A stretch of DNA of 64,000 bases from an uncultured Bacteroides sp. (GTDB taxonomy: Bacteria; Bacteroidota; Bacteroidia; Bacteroidales; Bacteroidaceae): NCBI GenBank assembly GCA_900552075.1, contig URYL01000006.1, positions 1-64,000 of the forward strand, read 5' to 3'. Shown one piece after another: positions 42,498 through 51,225 of the stretch. The position numbers and the translations under genes were made by a program. A model generated the notes under the pieces. That model saw only the letters and a program-made list of their open reading frames with translations. It did not search any database and was not told the DNA's origin. The stretch's first letter is position 1; every line of letters starts with the position of its first letter.

Positions 42498-45290
42498 ATG
42501 AATTGCATGAAATATCGATGGCATAAATTCCTTTTATTATTTTTCCTTGTAGGACTACTAATGGCTTGCAGCAGAAAAAAGCCTGAATATATTATTGGCG
42601 TTTCGCAGTGTAGCAATGATGAATGGCGTGTACAGATGAATAAAGAGATCTTGCGCGAAGCTCTTTTCTATCCCGAAGTGAAGGTTAAGATTCGTCAAGC
42701 GCAGGATGACAATCAGCGACAGATAAATGATATTAAGAAGTTTATTCAACAGAAGGTAAGTTTGATTATTGTGGCTCCCAATGAGGCGGGAGCTATTGCA
42801 CCTGTATTGGAAGAGGCGTATGAGGCAGGTATTCCCGTAGTGTTAGTCGATAGAAAAATTCATTCAGATAAATATACGGCCTACGTAGGAGCTGATAACT
42901 ATGAGATAGGTAAAAAGGTAGGTGAATACATTGTCAACGTTTTACATGGGAAGGGGCAGATTGTAGAAATTACGGGCTTGAAGGCTTCAACTCCTGCTGT
43001 AGAACGGCATCGGGGAATGATGGAAGCCTTGAAAGTTGCGCCGAGTATAAATATTGTGGCTTCTGCTGATGCTGGTTGGTTTCAGGACAAGGCCCGTGTG
43101 GTAGTCGATACCATTTTAAAGAAACATGCTCGGATTGATTTGATTTTTGCTCAAAATGACCGGATGGCGATCGGTGCATATCAGGAAGCACTTCGTCAGG
43201 GGCGTGAAAAAGACATTGTGTTTATTGGGGTGGACGCTGTGGCCGGAAAAGGATATGGAGTGGAAAGTGTGGCCAAAGGGGAACTGAATGCCACTTTTAT
43301 TTATCCTACAGGTGGGGATAAGGTGATGCAGGTGGCCATGTCTATTTTAAAGGGGCAAAAATATGAACGAGAAAATTATTTGTCTACGGCAGCGGTGAAT
43401 AAGGATAATGCCCGTATTATGCAGATGCAGACCGAGCATATTTTTTCTTTAGACCATAAAATAGAATTGTTACAAAGTCGGTTGGATGACTATTTCCTTC
43501 GTTATTCTGCGCAGAAGATGTTTTTATATGCATGTGTGGTAATTTTGGTATTGGCAGGGTTTTTATTGTTTTTCCTGGTACGTGCTTTTTGGATGAAGAA
43601 TCGTATGAATGCGGAATTGTCTACTCAGAAAAAACAACTGGAACGCCAGCGTGACCAGTTACAAGAACAACGTGATCAGCTGATTGTCTTGTCTCGTCAA
43701 CTGGAGGAAGCTACGCATGCCAAACTGGCTTTTTTCACCAGTGTTTCTCATGACTTCCGTACTCCATTGACTCTGATAGCAGATCCTGTCAACCAATTGC
43801 TGGAGGAAAAGCATTTGGGGGAACGGGAAAGGGAGATGTTGGAAATTGTGCATCGTAATGTTTCTATTTTGTTGAGACTGATTACGCAAATTCTTGATTT
43901 TCAGAAATACGAACATGGGAAGTTGGCTCTCAGGCTTTCAGAATTCAATATTTTGGAGGGAATTAAGGAATGGACCAAAGCTTTTCATGTATTGGCAGCC
44001 AGAAGACATATTCATTTTGAGGTAATGGCGGAGGGAAATGCTGCAGATTATGTGATGGTGGCCGATGCAGAGAAAATGGAGCGAATTACTTATAATCTAT
44101 TGTCGAATGCATTTAAATTCACTCCAGAGAAAGGAGAAATAAGGGTTGAATTATCCCGTAGGAAGCAAGCCCAGAAGAATCTTTTGTGTTTGAAAGTCAG
44201 TGATACGGGTATTGGTATGTCAGAAGATCATGCTCGGCATGTGTTTGAACGCTTTTATCAGATTGATATGCAGCATACGGGATCCGGACTTGGACTAGCA
44301 CTGGTGGAAGCTTTTGTACATTTACATCATGGACAGGTAAAAGTGAAAACTGAAGAAGGAAAAGGTACTTGTTTCTTGATAGAATTGCCGATGACGCAGC
44401 AAGGAGAGGTGAAAGAAGTGATTGAGAAAAATGAATCACTGAAAAATTTGCAGGAGGGAGCCGTATTAGATGCAGGAACGGAAACTTTACGTCAGTTGCC
44501 AAAGCAGGTTAAGACGGATGGTGGCGATGAAAAAGAGGTGGTTTTGGTGATTGATGACAATCAGGATGTGCGGAATTATGTGAGAATGTTGTTGCAGGAT
44601 AACTATACGGTGGTAGAAGCGGTCAATGGACAAGAAGGAATCAGGCAGGCTATGAAGTATGTTCCGGATGTCATTGTATGTGATGTAATGATGCCTGTGA
44701 TGGACGGTATAGAATGTTGCCGCCGGTTAAAAAGCGAATTACAGACTTCCCATATTCCTGTGATGATGTTAACGGCTTATACCATGGATGAGCAACGGAT
44801 TCAGGGATACGATTCGGGGGCAGATGGCTATTTGACAAAACCGTTTAGTGCCAAACTCTTGCTTGCCCGTATCCGTAATTTGATTGATAATCGTAAGCGT
44901 CTGAAAGTGACAAGCAGCTTGGTTACTTCTATGCAAAAGCTGGCTTTAGGAGAAATAGATAAGGGATTTGTGGAGAAACTCAAAATATTGATTGACGAGA
45001 AAATGGGTGATTCGAATCTGAGCGTAGAAGATTTAGGTTCGGATTTGGGGTTAGGCCGTGTACAGCTATATCGAAAGACAAAGGCGTTGACTGGTTATTC
45101 TCCCAATGAATTGTTGCGTATAGCCCGATTAAAGAAGGCTGCCTCTCTATTGGCTTCCACAGAAAAGACGGTGGCTGAAATTACATACGAAGTGGGGTTT
45201 AGTTCTCCTTCTTATTTTACCCGGTGCTACAAAGATTATTTTGGAGAGAGTCCGACTGATTTTCTGAAAAGACGGAATGGAAAGGGGTAA
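42498..45290 (+). CDS. Hybrid two-component system regulator (BT1754-like)
   Basis: This 930-residue single-polypeptide sensor-regulator has an N-terminal membrane segment, a periplasmic sugar-binding domain of the ribose-binding type (about 25-310; IIGVSQCSNDEWRVQMN and PVVLVDRKIHS), a membrane helix (about 340-362), a coiled coil, HisKA (FFTSVSHDFRTPLTLI), HATPase_c (NLLSNAFKFTPEKG, GSGLGLALVEAF), a receiver domain (VIVCDVMMPVMDG) and an AraC-type DNA-binding domain. BT1754 of B. thetaiotaomicron has this layout, binds fructose and controls the fructan locus. The same role is inferred here for the two operator blocks. ATG 42507 is an alternative start. Confidence 0.92.
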   Translation: MNCMKYRWHKFLLLFFLVGLLMACSRKKPEYIIGVSQCSNDEWRVQMNKEILREALFYPEVKVKIRQAQDDNQRQINDIKKFIQQKVSLIIVAPNEAGAIAPVLEEAYEAGIPVVLVDRKIHSDKYTAYVGADNYEIGKKVGEYIVNVLHGKGQIVEITGLKASTPAVERHRGMMEALKVAPSINIVASADAGWFQDKARVVVDTILKKHARIDLIFAQNDRMAIGAYQEALRQGREKDIVFIGVDAVAGKGYGVESVAKGELNATFIYPTGGDKVMQVAMSILKGQKYERENYLSTAAVNKDNARIMQMQTEHIFSLDHKIELLQSRLDDYFLRYSAQKMFLYACVVILVLAGFLLFFLVRAFWMKNRMNAELSTQKKQLERQRDQLQEQRDQLIVLSRQLEEATHAKLAFFTSVSHDFRTPLTLIADPVNQLLEEKHLGEREREMLEIVHRNVSILLRLITQILDFQKYEHGKLALRLSEFNILEGIKEWTKAFHVLAARRHIHFEVMAEGNAADYVMVADAEKMERITYNLLSNAFKFTPEKGEIRVELSRRKQAQKNLLCLKVSDTGIGMSEDHARHVFERFYQIDMQHTGSGLGLALVEAFVHLHHGQVKVKTEEGKGTCFLIELPMTQQGEVKEVIEKNESLKNLQEGAVLDAGTETLRQLPKQVKTDGGDEKEVVLVIDDNQDVRNYVRMLLQDNYTVVEAVNGQEGIRQAMKYVPDVIVCDVMMPVMDGIECCRRLKSELQTSHIPVMMLTAYTMDEQRIQGYDSGADGYLTKPFSAKLLLARIRNLIDNRKRLKVTSSLVTSMQKLALGEIDKGFVEKLKILIDEKMGDSNLSVEDLGSDLGLGRVQLYRKTKALTGYSPNELLRIARLKKAASLLASTEKTVAEITYEVGFSSPSYFTRCYKDYFGESPTDFLKRRNGKG

Positions 45291-45360
45291 GAGAATAAGT
45301 ATTCTTTTTCTACTCAAAGAAATAATTGTATATTTGAAGCGCTTTTTGATGAAGTAGATT

Positions 45361-46026
45361 ATGAAACGGATTTTGATAGTGTTATTTGCATTAGGTATAT
45401 GCGGGGCTGGATATGCCCAGGATTTGAAAACGCTGTTTGTGGCAATGCCCGACTCTTTGTCTCCCTTTTTGACAGAGGTAAACAGAGCTGATTTTGGGGA
45501 TTTTCTGGAGAGTGGCATGAAGGCGGAAGTGAAAAATCGTTTTGGTAACACTTCGGAAATGACAAAATTGACCTCAGATTATTTATTCTTGAAAAGTACT
45601 TCTGCCAGTACGTTGGAATTGAAATTGTTACCGTTAAATGATTCAGTAAAAGTAATTTGTGCTGTATCTACTTATTTTGCTCCGGCAGGAGATAGTCAAA
45701 TAGCTTTTTATGATACCAGTTGGAAAGAATTGCCCGTAAATGATTTTATCCAGCTTCCTCAGGAAGATATGTTTTATATTCTACCTCAGTCTGAAGAGCA
45801 GGTAGACTCATTGAAGAATTTACGGGTTTGTGCAGACATGTATTTATGGAAGGCTTCTTTATCGGTCGACCAACCGGTTCTGTCAATTATTTATACCACT
45901 CCAGATTATCTGGATAGGAAGACGGCGGAGGCATTGAAACGTTATGTGATTTCCACTCCGTTGTGTTATGAATGGAAAAACGGGAAATTTATTAGGCAGA
46001 AAGAGCTGAATTCTTTATCGAAGTAA
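45361..46026 (+). CDS. DUF3256 family secreted protein
   Basis: This 221-residue protein has a signal peptide (about 1-19, ending GYAQ), then a beta-rich domain of the DUF3256 family known only in Bacteroidales (DLKTLFVAMPDSLSPFLTEVNR near the N-terminus is typical). It should be periplasmic or in the outer membrane. No activity is known. It lies 70 bp after the regulator gene and is not obviously part of the sugar locus. Confidence 0.75.
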   Translation: MKRILIVLFALGICGAGYAQDLKTLFVAMPDSLSPFLTEVNRADFGDFLESGMKAEVKNRFGNTSEMTKLTSDYLFLKSTSASTLELKLLPLNDSVKVICAVSTYFAPAGDSQIAFYDTSWKELPVNDFIQLPQEDMFYILPQSEEQVDSLKNLRVCADMYLWKASLSVDQPVLSIIYTTPDYLDRKTAEALKRYVISTPLCYEWKNGKFIRQKELNSLSK

Positions 46027-46143
46027 TTCTATTTAATTTTTTGTTTTGCTGGTTATTATGTTTTACAGCATCAATAGCGTTCTGGACGTATGAAAATACA
46101 TGAAAAATAGTTAATTGAGCAGCCGTTTGTGGCAGAAAAATTT

Positions 46144-46151
46144 TATCTTTG
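46144..46151 (+). promoter_or_regulatory. Predicted -7 box upstream of the M23 peptidase gene
   Basis: TATCTTTG fits TAnnTTTG; a TTTG at 46126-46129 is too close (14 nt) to be an ideal -33. It implies a leader of about 160 nt. The rest of the gap 46027-46317 shows no other feature that I can support. Confidence 0.4.
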
Positions 46152-46317
46152 GGACGTTGTTTGTAAAACGAGAAGGCGTATTTCAGGGAGAAGGGAATAT
46201 GCATCATGAATGTGAATTGTTTTTAACCAGTAGTGGTATTCTATTTGAAGGTCGGGCTGGAATAATTTATATCACGAAAGCCAACCGACGGATACTAGCT
46301 GAAAAATATAGAATGGA

Positions 46318-47223
46318 ATGATATTAAAATGTATTAGAACAGTAGCGATGGCCGCCTTGGCAATGGTGAGTGTCAATGTGTGTGGACAAGATCTTCTCGC
46401 TCGTCAGGCTCCTATTGACAGAAAATTGAAAGCAGTGGATTCACTGGCCTTGATTCGTCAGATTAAAGCAGAACAGGCTGTATATCCTGCTTATAGTCTT
46501 TATCCAAATTGGAACAATGATCGCGTTCATGCGTACGGTGGTACACAGGTTCCAGATAGTTTCCGAATTGATCTTACAGGCTTCTGCATGCCGACAACTC
46601 ATACAGTCATTACTTCTAAATGTGGTCCTCGCTGGCGGCGTATGCACAACGGATTGGATATTAAAGTCTATATCGGCGATACTATCCGTGCTGCATTCGA
46701 TGGACGTGTTCGTATGGTAAAATACGAGCGTAGAGGATACGGTAAGTATGTAGTGATTCGTCATGATAACGGTTTGGAAACAATTTATGGTCACTTGTCA
46801 AAACAAATTGTGGCTGAAGACCAGTATGTGAAGGCTGGCGACCCGATTGGCTTGGGTGGTAATACCGGACGTTCTACGGGTTCACATCTGCATTTTGAAA
46901 CGCGTTTCTTGGGCGAAGTGATTAATCCGGAATTTATGTTCGATTTTCCCTGTCAGGATATTGTGGCAGACAGTTATTTGTTTGTGCGGGGTGCCAACCG
47001 TTATTCCTATCAGCGTACACGGGCCTTGGCTGCTGTAAAATCAGGTAAGTCGGGAGCTGTAGAGGCTGAAAAATCAGCTATTCGTTATCACAAGATTCGC
47101 AAGGGAGATACGTTGGGACGCATATCCCGTTTGTATCATGTGTCTATTGACCGTTTGTGTCAGATTAACGGCATCAAACGTACTACTACTTTGCGTATCG
47201 GACAAGTTCTGAGATGTTCTTAA
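46318..47223 (+). CDS. M23-family metallopeptidase with C-terminal LysM
   Basis: The 301-residue envelope protein has a signal peptide (about 1-23, ending VCGQ) and an M23 lysostaphin-type peptidase domain (about 95-210) with the zinc ligands HNGLD and HLHF plus IYGHL. The C-terminal LysM domain (about 255-300; YHKIRKGDTLGRISRLYHVS) binds peptidoglycan. All metal ligands are present, so it is probably an active cell-wall hydrolase. It is transcribed alone and closed by a terminator. Confidence 0.9.
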   Translation: MILKCIRTVAMAALAMVSVNVCGQDLLARQAPIDRKLKAVDSLALIRQIKAEQAVYPAYSLYPNWNNDRVHAYGGTQVPDSFRIDLTGFCMPTTHTVITSKCGPRWRRMHNGLDIKVYIGDTIRAAFDGRVRMVKYERRGYGKYVVIRHDNGLETIYGHLSKQIVAEDQYVKAGDPIGLGGNTGRSTGSHLHFETRFLGEVINPEFMFDFPCQDIVADSYLFVRGANRYSYQRTRALAAVKSGKSGAVEAEKSAIRYHKIRKGDTLGRISRLYHVSIDRLCQINGIKRTTTLRIGQVLRCS

Positions 47224-47254
47224 TAAGAAGAATATAATACTGTGCTAGAAATAA

Positions 47255-47299
47255 GCCATTTCATATAGCTGGAAGGTCTATATGAAATGGCATTTTTTA
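47255..47299 (+). terminator. Rho-independent terminator after the M23 peptidase gene
   Basis: GCCATTTCATATAG and CTATATGAAATGGC form a perfect 14-bp stem around a 9-nt loop, followed by A and a T run. Confidence 0.85.
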
Positions 47300-47310
47300 T
47301 GTCCTTTATT

Positions 47311-47342
47311 ATTGTGTGCTCTGTGAAAAAACAGTAACTTTG
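47311..47342 (+). promoter_or_regulatory. Predicted promoter of the DUF1599 operon
   Basis: ATTG, 20 nt and TAACTTTG fit the Bacteroidetes consensus closely. The ATG is 22 nt past the -7 box. Confidence 0.65.
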
Positions 47343-47363
47343 CCACACATTCTAGCATAAAAG

Positions 47364-47906
47364 ATGGAAGAAACCAAAAAACAATTTGAACATGTAATCG
47401 CTGTCTGTCGCGACTTGTTTGCCAAAAAGTTGCATGATTACGGGGCTGCGTGGCGCATCATGCGTCCATCCTCTGTGACGGACCAAATATTCATCAAAGC
47501 CAATCGTATTCGCAGCATAGAAGTGAAAGGTGTTTCCTTGGTGGATGAAGGTATCCGTCCGGAGTTTATCGCTATCGTCAATTATGGTATCATTGGCCTG
47601 ATTCAGTTGGAATTAGGTTATGCCGAAAAGGAAGACATCACGGAAGAACGTGCTTTGGAATTGTATGACAACTATGCCAAAAAAGCGCTGGAACTGATGC
47701 TGGCAAAAAATCATGATTATGATGAGGCGTGGCGTAGCATGCGTATTACTTCCTATACTGATTTGATTTTGATGAAGCTTTATCGGACCAAACAGATTGA
47801 GTCTTTGAAAGGCGAAACATTGGTGTCGGAAGGTGTGGATGCCAATTACATGGATATGATTAATTATGCCGTATTTGGATTGATAAAGTTGGATTTTGGA
47901 GAATAA
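47364..47906 (+). CDS. DUF1599 protein with two tandem repeats
   Basis: This 180-residue cytoplasmic protein is made of two copies of one helical unit: KKLHDYGAAWRIMRPSSVTD (near residue 22) recurs as AKNHDYDEAWRSMRITSYTD (near 113), each followed by DxIxxKxxRxxxIE and a closing INYxxxGLIxLxxG. The family is nearly restricted to Bacteroidetes and has no known function; an all-helical nucleotide-phosphohydrolase-like fold is possible but I cannot show it. Its stop codon overlaps the next gene. Confidence 0.85.
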   Translation: MEETKKQFEHVIAVCRDLFAKKLHDYGAAWRIMRPSSVTDQIFIKANRIRSIEVKGVSLVDEGIRPEFIAIVNYGIIGLIQLELGYAEKEDITEERALELYDNYAKKALELMLAKNHDYDEAWRSMRITSYTDLILMKLYRTKQIESLKGETLVSEGVDANYMDMINYAVFGLIKLDFGE

Positions 47907-49212
47907 GTATTTACATAGAGTAATCGTAGTCTGGAGTAACTTCTGCCGCTTTCTGCTGGCAGTTGTCTTTTTGTTTTCCGGATTTGTAAAGTCTAATGAT
48001 CCTTTGGGAACTGTCTACAAGATACAGGATTATCTGGAAGCATGGGGCCTTTTAGACTTAAGCAAAGGGAATCTGCCTTATCTGGTGGCTATGTTGTTTG
48101 CTCTCTTGGAGTTTATCATAGGTATTTATTTATTTTTCGGTATCCGGCGTAGGGTGACTCCTCTGCTGGTGTTGCTGGTTATGTCCTTTATGACCCCATT
48201 GACGTTGTGGCTTGCCATTGCCAACCCGATATCCGATTGCGGATGTTTTGGGGATGTGGTGGTCTTGACCAACTGGGAAACTTTTTTCAAGAATATCGTG
48301 TTGCTGATAGCCGCTGTTTCCGTGTTTAAGTGGAGGAGGTATATTTTTAATCTGGTAACGACGAAGGTCGATTGGCTGATTTCGCTTTACAGCATAGTAT
48401 TCATTATTTTTTTCACCTTTTTCTGTTTTCGTTATCTGCCGGTATTTGATTTCCGTCCGTACCATGTAGGGGCTGATATTGTGAAAGAAATGAGTGTTCC
48501 AGAAGGAGAGAAGCCTACGGTGTATGAAACTATTTTCATTTATTCCAAGGATGGAAAGGACCAGGAGTTTACCATTGATAATTTCCCGACAGATTCTACT
48601 TGGACTTTTGTAGATTCGAAAACACGAGTAAAGGAAAAAGGCTATGAACCGACTATTCATGATTTTTCTATCACTTCGCTGGAAACAGGAGAAGACTTGA
48701 CGGAGGACATTTTGCAGAGCGACCAATATACTTTCTTACTGGTATCCCCTTGGCTGAAGCAGGCTGATGACAGTGGAATGGATTTGATTAATGAAGTCTA
48801 CGATTACAGTGTGGAGCACGGTTATCGTTTCCTCTGCCTGACTGCCTCATCAGAGCAAGATATTATGGAGTGGCAGGAAAATACTGGGGCTGAATATCCT
48901 TTTGCACTGATGGATGAAATTACGCTCAAAACGATGATCCGTTCCAATCCGGGATTGATATTATTGAAAAAAGGAGTGGTGTTGCGCAAATGGAGCGTTT
49001 CCAATTTACCTGACGAGTATCAATTGAACGCACCTTTGGAACGTCTTCCGTTTAGTACGTGGAGTCCTAAGACCAATGTGCATAAAATTGTAGAGGTTAC
49101 GTGCTGGTTCCTGGTACCTTTGCTGTTGTTTACCATTGCCGACCTGGTTTGGCTGCGTATCAAGAGCCGCAGGGAGAAAAAGAAAAGAGAACAAGAAAAA
49201 GAAACATTATAA
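47896..49212 (+). CDS. DoxX/MauE-like membrane protein with thioredoxin-like periplasmic domain
   Basis: This 438-residue protein has four N-terminal membrane helices of the DoxX/MauE type (FLLAVVFLFSGFVKSNDPLG; CGCFGDVVVL between helices 3 and 4), a fifth helix (about 155-175), a large periplasmic part with a degenerate thioredoxin-like fold (about 260-370) lacking a CxxC motif, and a last membrane helix (about 395-415). No ATG is available for the first 65 codons, so TTG 47896 is the likely start, giving an 11-bp overlap with the DUF1599 gene. Members of this Bacteroidales family are of unknown function; a role in envelope redox is conceivable from MauE/DoxX kinship. Confidence 0.8.
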   Translation: MENKYLHRVIVVWSNFCRFLLAVVFLFSGFVKSNDPLGTVYKIQDYLEAWGLLDLSKGNLPYLVAMLFALLEFIIGIYLFFGIRRRVTPLLVLLVMSFMTPLTLWLAIANPISDCGCFGDVVVLTNWETFFKNIVLLIAAVSVFKWRRYIFNLVTTKVDWLISLYSIVFIIFFTFFCFRYLPVFDFRPYHVGADIVKEMSVPEGEKPTVYETIFIYSKDGKDQEFTIDNFPTDSTWTFVDSKTRVKEKGYEPTIHDFSITSLETGEDLTEDILQSDQYTFLLVSPWLKQADDSGMDLINEVYDYSVEHGYRFLCLTASSEQDIMEWQENTGAEYPFALMDEITLKTMIRSNPGLILLKKGVVLRKWSVSNLPDEYQLNAPLERLPFSTWSPKTNVHKIVEVTCWFLVPLLLFTIADLVWLRIKSRREKKKREQEKETL

Positions 49213-49237
49213 ACTAACCCTTTAAAATTAAAACAAA

Positions 49238-49993
49238 ATGAGAAAAAACATTGTAGCAGGTAACTGGAAAATGAACAAGAACCTGCAGGAAGGTATTGCA
49301 TTGGCAAAAGAATTGAACGAAGTATTGACTGCAGACAAACCTAACTGCGACGTAATCATCTGTACTCCGTTTATTCACTTGGCTTCTGTTACTCCTTTGG
49401 TAGACAGCTCTATCATTGGTGTAGGTGCTGAAAACTGCGCAGACAAAGCTTCTGGTGCTTACACTGGTGAAGTTTCTGCTGAAATGGTTGCATCTACAGG
49501 TGCTCAGTATGTAATCCTGGGTCACTCAGAACGTCGTGCTTACTACCACGAAACAGTAGAAATCCTGGCTGAAAAAGTAAAATTGGCTTTGGCTAACAAC
49601 CTGAAACCGATTTTTTGTATTGGTGAAGTATTGGAAGAACGTGAAGCTAACAAGCAGAATGAAGTAGTAGAAGCTCAGCTGGCTTCTGTATTCTCTCTGT
49701 CTGCTGAAGACTTCAGCAAGATCATCTTGGCTTACGAACCGGTTTGGGCTATCGGTACTGGTAAGACTGCTACTCCTCAGCAGGCTCAGGAAATCCATGC
49801 TCACATCCGTTCTTTGGTAGCTGCTAAATATGGTAAGGAAGTGGCTGAAAACACTTCTATCCTGTACGGTGGTAGCTGCAAGCCTTCAAATGCAAAAGAA
49901 TTGTTCGCAAATCCGGATGTAGATGGTGGTTTGATTGGTGGTGCTGCTTTGAAGGCTGCTGACTTCAAAGGTATCATCGATGCTTTTAAATAA
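49238..49993 (+). CDS. tpiA: Triosephosphate isomerase
   Basis: The 251-residue glycolytic enzyme interconverts dihydroxyacetone phosphate and glyceraldehyde-3-phosphate. It carries the N-terminal NWKMNKN with the catalytic Lys, LGHSERR with the electrophile His, the active-site loop AYEPVWAIGTGKTA (Glu base), and LYGGSCKPSNA and GGLIGGAAL for phosphate binding. Codon use is strongly biased, as in highly expressed genes. It is 25 bp after the DoxX-like gene. Confidence 0.98.
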   Translation: MRKNIVAGNWKMNKNLQEGIALAKELNEVLTADKPNCDVIICTPFIHLASVTPLVDSSIIGVGAENCADKASGAYTGEVSAEMVASTGAQYVILGHSERRAYYHETVEILAEKVKLALANNLKPIFCIGEVLEEREANKQNEVVEAQLASVFSLSAEDFSKIILAYEPVWAIGTGKTATPQQAQEIHAHIRSLVAAKYGKEVAENTSILYGGSCKPSNAKELFANPDVDGGLIGGAALKAADFKGIIDAFK

Positions 49994-50023
49994 TTTCCAA
50001 TCTCTGAACTAATCAGGAATTGC

Positions 50024-50084
50024 TTGAGCACAGAGAGATGAGGGACGTGCAGTGTCATTTCTTCCCTCTGTGCTCAATTGGCTT
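50024..50084 (+). terminator. Probable terminator or long hairpin after tpiA
   Basis: TTGAGCACAGAG and CTCTGTGCTCAA form a 12-bp stem; the 30-nt interior can extend it (GAGGG with CCCTC-type pairing). A loose T-rich tract (GGCTTTTGTTTT) follows. Termination may be partial, leaving some read-through to the SPOR gene. Confidence 0.5.
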
Positions 50085-50115
50085 TTGTTTTCTATGTCTA
50101 TCTAAAAATCCGGTT

Positions 50116-50577
50116 ATGCTGAAATATTTTTTATTCGTTGTTTCTTTATTATGTGTCAGTGGGAGTTATGCCCAACGGAACATTATTGAAAGTTTGCAAA
50201 CCCGTCGGGCGGGTGAAGGAGTGGTCACTGTCCATCAGGATGCACAGATTACTTCTTTGATAGGGAAACGCTATGTACGGTCTACAAGCTCAGAACCGGT
50301 GAAGACATTGAAGGCCCGCGGTTTTCGTGTACAGGTGTATGCCGGAAATAATTCCCGTCAGGCACGTAGTGAGGCGAACAATGTAGCGGCAAAGGTAAGA
50401 GAGGAATTTCCGGAGCTGCCTGTTTATACTTATTTCCAGCCTCCACGTTGGTTGTGCAGGGTGGGAGATTTCAAGAGCATTGAAGAAGCACATGTTACCA
50501 TGCGTAAATTGAAGGCGACAGGAGTTTTCAAGGAAGTATCTATTGTGCGCGAACAGATTAATATACCTATAGAATAA
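50116..50577 (+). CDS. SPOR-domain secreted protein
   Basis: The 153-residue protein has a signal peptide (about 1-20, ending SYAQ), a short linker and a C-terminal SPOR domain (about 70-145; GFRVQVYAGNNSRQARSEAN, WLCRVGDFKSIEEAHVTM). SPOR domains bind septal peptidoglycan lacking stem peptides, so an envelope or division role is likely. The start at 50116 places the signal peptide correctly. Its stop overlaps the folE start by one base, so it is cotranscribed with folE. Confidence 0.85.
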   Translation: MLKYFLFVVSLLCVSGSYAQRNIIESLQTRRAGEGVVTVHQDAQITSLIGKRYVRSTSSEPVKTLKARGFRVQVYAGNNSRQARSEANNVAAKVREEFPELPVYTYFQPPRWLCRVGDFKSIEEAHVTMRKLKATGVFKEVSIVREQINIPIE

Positions 50578-51173
50578 TGATGACAGATACCAATTCGATA
50601 AGCTGGCCGCAGGAAAAGGTGGAAAAGCTGATGGGCCATTATAAAGATATTCTTTCTCTGCTTGGAGAAGACCCGGAGCGTGAAGGGTTGTTGAAAACAC
50701 CAGAACGGGTGGCCAAGGCCATGTTGACGCTGACTCGCGGATATGAAATGGATCCGAGAGAGGTGCTGAATGCGGCGAAGTTCAAGGAGCCTTACAGCCA
50801 GATGGTGATTGTGAAAGACATTGACTTTTTTTCCATGTGCGAGCATCACATGTTGCCGTTCTATGGAAAGGCACATGTAGCCTATATCCCGAACGGATAC
50901 ATCACGGGTCTGAGTAAGATTGCCCGTGTGGTCGATATTTTTTCCCATCGTTTGCAGGTGCAGGAACGCATGACACTTCAGATTAAGGAGTGCATTCAAG
51001 AAACATTAAATCCATTAGGTGTAATGGTGGTGGTAGAAGCCAAACACATGTGTATGCAGATGAGAGGCGTGGAAAAACAGAATTCAGTGACCACTACTTC
51101 CGATTTTACCGGTGCGTTCAATCAGGCAAAGACGCGTGAAGAGTTTATGAACCTGATTCGGGCCAAATATTAA
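50577..51173 (+). CDS. folE: GTP cyclohydrolase I
   Basis: The 198-residue homodecameric enzyme makes dihydroneopterin triphosphate, the first step of folate and queuosine precursor synthesis. Zinc ligands are in MCEHHMLPFYG and in MCMQMRGVEK, and GRVVDIFSHRLQVQERMT-type active-site residues are present (SKIARVVDIFSHRLQVQER). Two adjacent ATGs (50577 and 50580) are possible starts. It is followed by a strong terminator. Confidence 0.97.
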   Translation: MMTDTNSISWPQEKVEKLMGHYKDILSLLGEDPEREGLLKTPERVAKAMLTLTRGYEMDPREVLNAAKFKEPYSQMVIVKDIDFFSMCEHHMLPFYGKAHVAYIPNGYITGLSKIARVVDIFSHRLQVQERMTLQIKECIQETLNPLGVMVVVEAKHMCMQMRGVEKQNSVTTTSDFTGAFNQAKTREEFMNLIRAKY

Positions 51174-51181
51174 CTGATGTG

Positions 51182-51225
51182 CTATTTCCCCTTCTGCGTA
51201 TGAAAAAGGGGAAATAGTTTTTTTA
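51182..51225. terminator. Bidirectional terminator between folE and dnaG
   Basis: CTATTTCCCCTT and AAGGGGAAATAG form a 12-bp stem with a 12-nt loop, followed by eight T on the plus strand. It ends just at the dnaG stop codon and could also end dnaG transcription. Confidence 0.8.

Noticed and set aside
46115..46321. Small gene overlapping the M23 peptidase start by four bases
   Set aside because: The predicted promoter lies inside it, so the 5' part cannot be translated from that transcript. The remaining 40 codons from 46201 show no recognisable features, though a coupled leader peptide is not excluded.
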